In this document: one piece after another, positions 4,928 through 5,240 of the stretch
Layout: each line of letters starts with the position of its first letter
Numbering within the stretch: the stretch's first letter is position 1
Assembly (NCBI GenBank): GCA_004558105.1
Contig: SFEB01000066.1
Location: 1 to 5,240 of the forward strand
Length of the DNA: 5,240 bases
Source of the DNA: Clostridiales bacterium
GTDB taxonomy: Bacteria > Bacillota > Clostridia > Christensenellales > CAG-314
Direction of reading: 5' to 3'
Notes under the pieces: generated by a model
The model's input: the letters and a program-made list of their open reading frames with translations, nothing else
Told to the model about the DNA's origin: nothing
The model's database searches: none
Position numbers and translations under genes: made by a program

Positions 4928-4933
4928 ATTATA
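4928..4933 (-). promoter_or_regulatory. Candidate -10 box of the ccdA-tlpA-trx operon
   Basis: A perfect TATAAT lies on the minus strand 25 bases before the ccdA start codon and after the upstream terminator, so a promoter is needed here. No good -35 box is found at 16-18 bases (TTTCTT or similar). The promoter may therefore depend on an activator, or the match may be chance. Confidence 0.4.
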
Positions 4934-4971
4934 ATAGCCTTGTTCGGGCAAAGAAAGAGAGTTGCTCCCAC

Positions 4972-5002
4972 AATAAAAAAACCGGGCGTTTTGCCGCTCG
5001 GT
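4972..5002 (-). terminator. Strong intrinsic terminator of the Crp/Fnr gene
   Basis: On the minus strand ACCGAGCG pairs with CGCCCGGT (8 base pairs, one G-U) around a 6-base loop GCAAAA, followed directly by a run of T (TTTTTTATTG). It lies about 34 bases after the stop codon of the Crp/Fnr gene and isolates it from the ccdA operon. Confidence 0.92.
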
Positions 5003-5035
5003 CGGTTGTAAAAAGTTATAAAAATATAAGATTCG

Positions 5036-5240
5036 TTACATCAATTTTTTCAATTTTTGTACGTCGAGAATTTTTATTTTGCCTCGTCCGTATTCGATCA
5101 TACCATCTTGCGCAAATTGTCTTATGGTTTTCCCGGCGACTTCTCTTGCGGAACTTGTCATTTTAGCAATCTCTTCTTGAGTGATATTGAACTCGGTTTC
5201 TCCCGTGTATACGTATCTTTCCACCAAAAACGCCGCCATT
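5036..5240 (-). CDS. Crp/Fnr-family transcription regulator, C-terminal DNA-binding part (runs off the right edge)
   Basis: The last 67 or so residues of a Crp/Fnr regulator are present. They read AAFLVERYVY, a short beta-turn, then ITQEEIAKMTSSAREVAGKT and IRQFAQDGMIEYGRGKIKILD. This is the winged helix-turn-helix of the family: helix QEEIAKM, recognition helix AREVAGKTIRQFA, and wing IEYGRGKIKILD. The Arg32-Glu33 pair (numbering from the methionine at 5239) lines up with Arg180 and Glu181 of E. coli CRP, and Lys37 takes the place of Arg185, so DNA reading may be CRP-like more than FNR-like. The methionine at 5239 is most likely internal, because the sensor domain of about 140-150 residues must lie outside the window. 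The ligand cannot be told. It could regulate the neighbouring redox or metal genes, but this is not shown. Confidence 0.88.
   Translation of the reverse strand, partial: MAAFLVERYVYTGETEFNITQEEIAKMTSSAREVAGKTIRQFAQDGMIEYGRGKIKILDVQKLKKLM

Noticed and set aside
4903..4971. Upstream extension of ccdA by 23 residues
   Set aside because: It would cross the probable -10 box and has no good ribosome binding site, whereas the ATG at 4902 has a strong one and gives the usual family N-terminus.
4129..5166. 345-codon open frame on the plus strand, rich in Arg, His and Tyr
   Set aside because: It is the antisense of ccdA, its promoter region, the terminator and the Crp/Fnr gene. Its composition is the artefact expected opposite real genes, it crosses a terminator, and the opposite frames have clear family motifs.

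Overview
The window reads almost entirely on the minus strand and looks like a Bacillota chromosome, most likely an uncultured Clostridia-type anaerobe. The reasons are strong AGGAG-type ribosome binding sites, sigma-A-like promoters, a split HMA protein plus P1B-ATPase pair, a CcdA/TlpA/thioredoxin set and a SipW-type signal peptidase with its cargo. GC content looks moderate (not computed). No tRNA, rRNA, CRISPR array, transposase or phage gene is visible. The placement below order level is a guess.

Following transcription (right to left), the layout is as follows. (1) 5240-5036 holds the C-terminal helix-turn-helix of a Crp/Fnr regulator, closed by a strong intrinsic terminator at 4972-5002. 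(2) 4902-3143 is a tight three-gene thiol-redox operon: ccdA, a membrane-anchored TlpA/ResA-like thioredoxin (WCPPC) and a cytosolic thioredoxin (WCGPC). Electrons would pass from the cytosolic thioredoxin through CcdA to the outer-face TlpA protein. (3) 3142-2804 is a 339-base spacer without a convincing gene. It carries a near-consensus promoter, a perfect 13-base palindrome abutting its -35 box, and further inverted repeats. (4) 2803-661 is a three-gene operon: a small secreted protein, a SipW-like ER-type signal peptidase and a second secreted protein. Both secreted proteins carry the same unusual signal peptide. The order cargo-peptidase-cargo recalls Bacillus subtilis tapA-sipW-tasA, so this is a candidate surface-fibre or biofilm-matrix locus with divergent cargo. 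(5) 473-1 is a metal-efflux operon: a near-consensus promoter with an inverted repeat where the repressor would sit, a 71-residue HMA metallochaperone-like protein, and the first 59 codons of a heavy-metal P1B-type ATPase that runs off the left edge.

The most interesting parts are the compact cargo-SipW-cargo operon, whose cargo matches TasA/CalY only in the signal peptide as far as can be seen by eye, and the regulatory palindromes at the promoters of the SipW and metal-efflux operons. The thiol operon, the Crp/Fnr gene and the metal efflux genes make sense together as a redox/metal stress neighbourhood. The SipW module lying between them has no obvious functional tie to them: neither cargo has a cysteine after its signal peptide.
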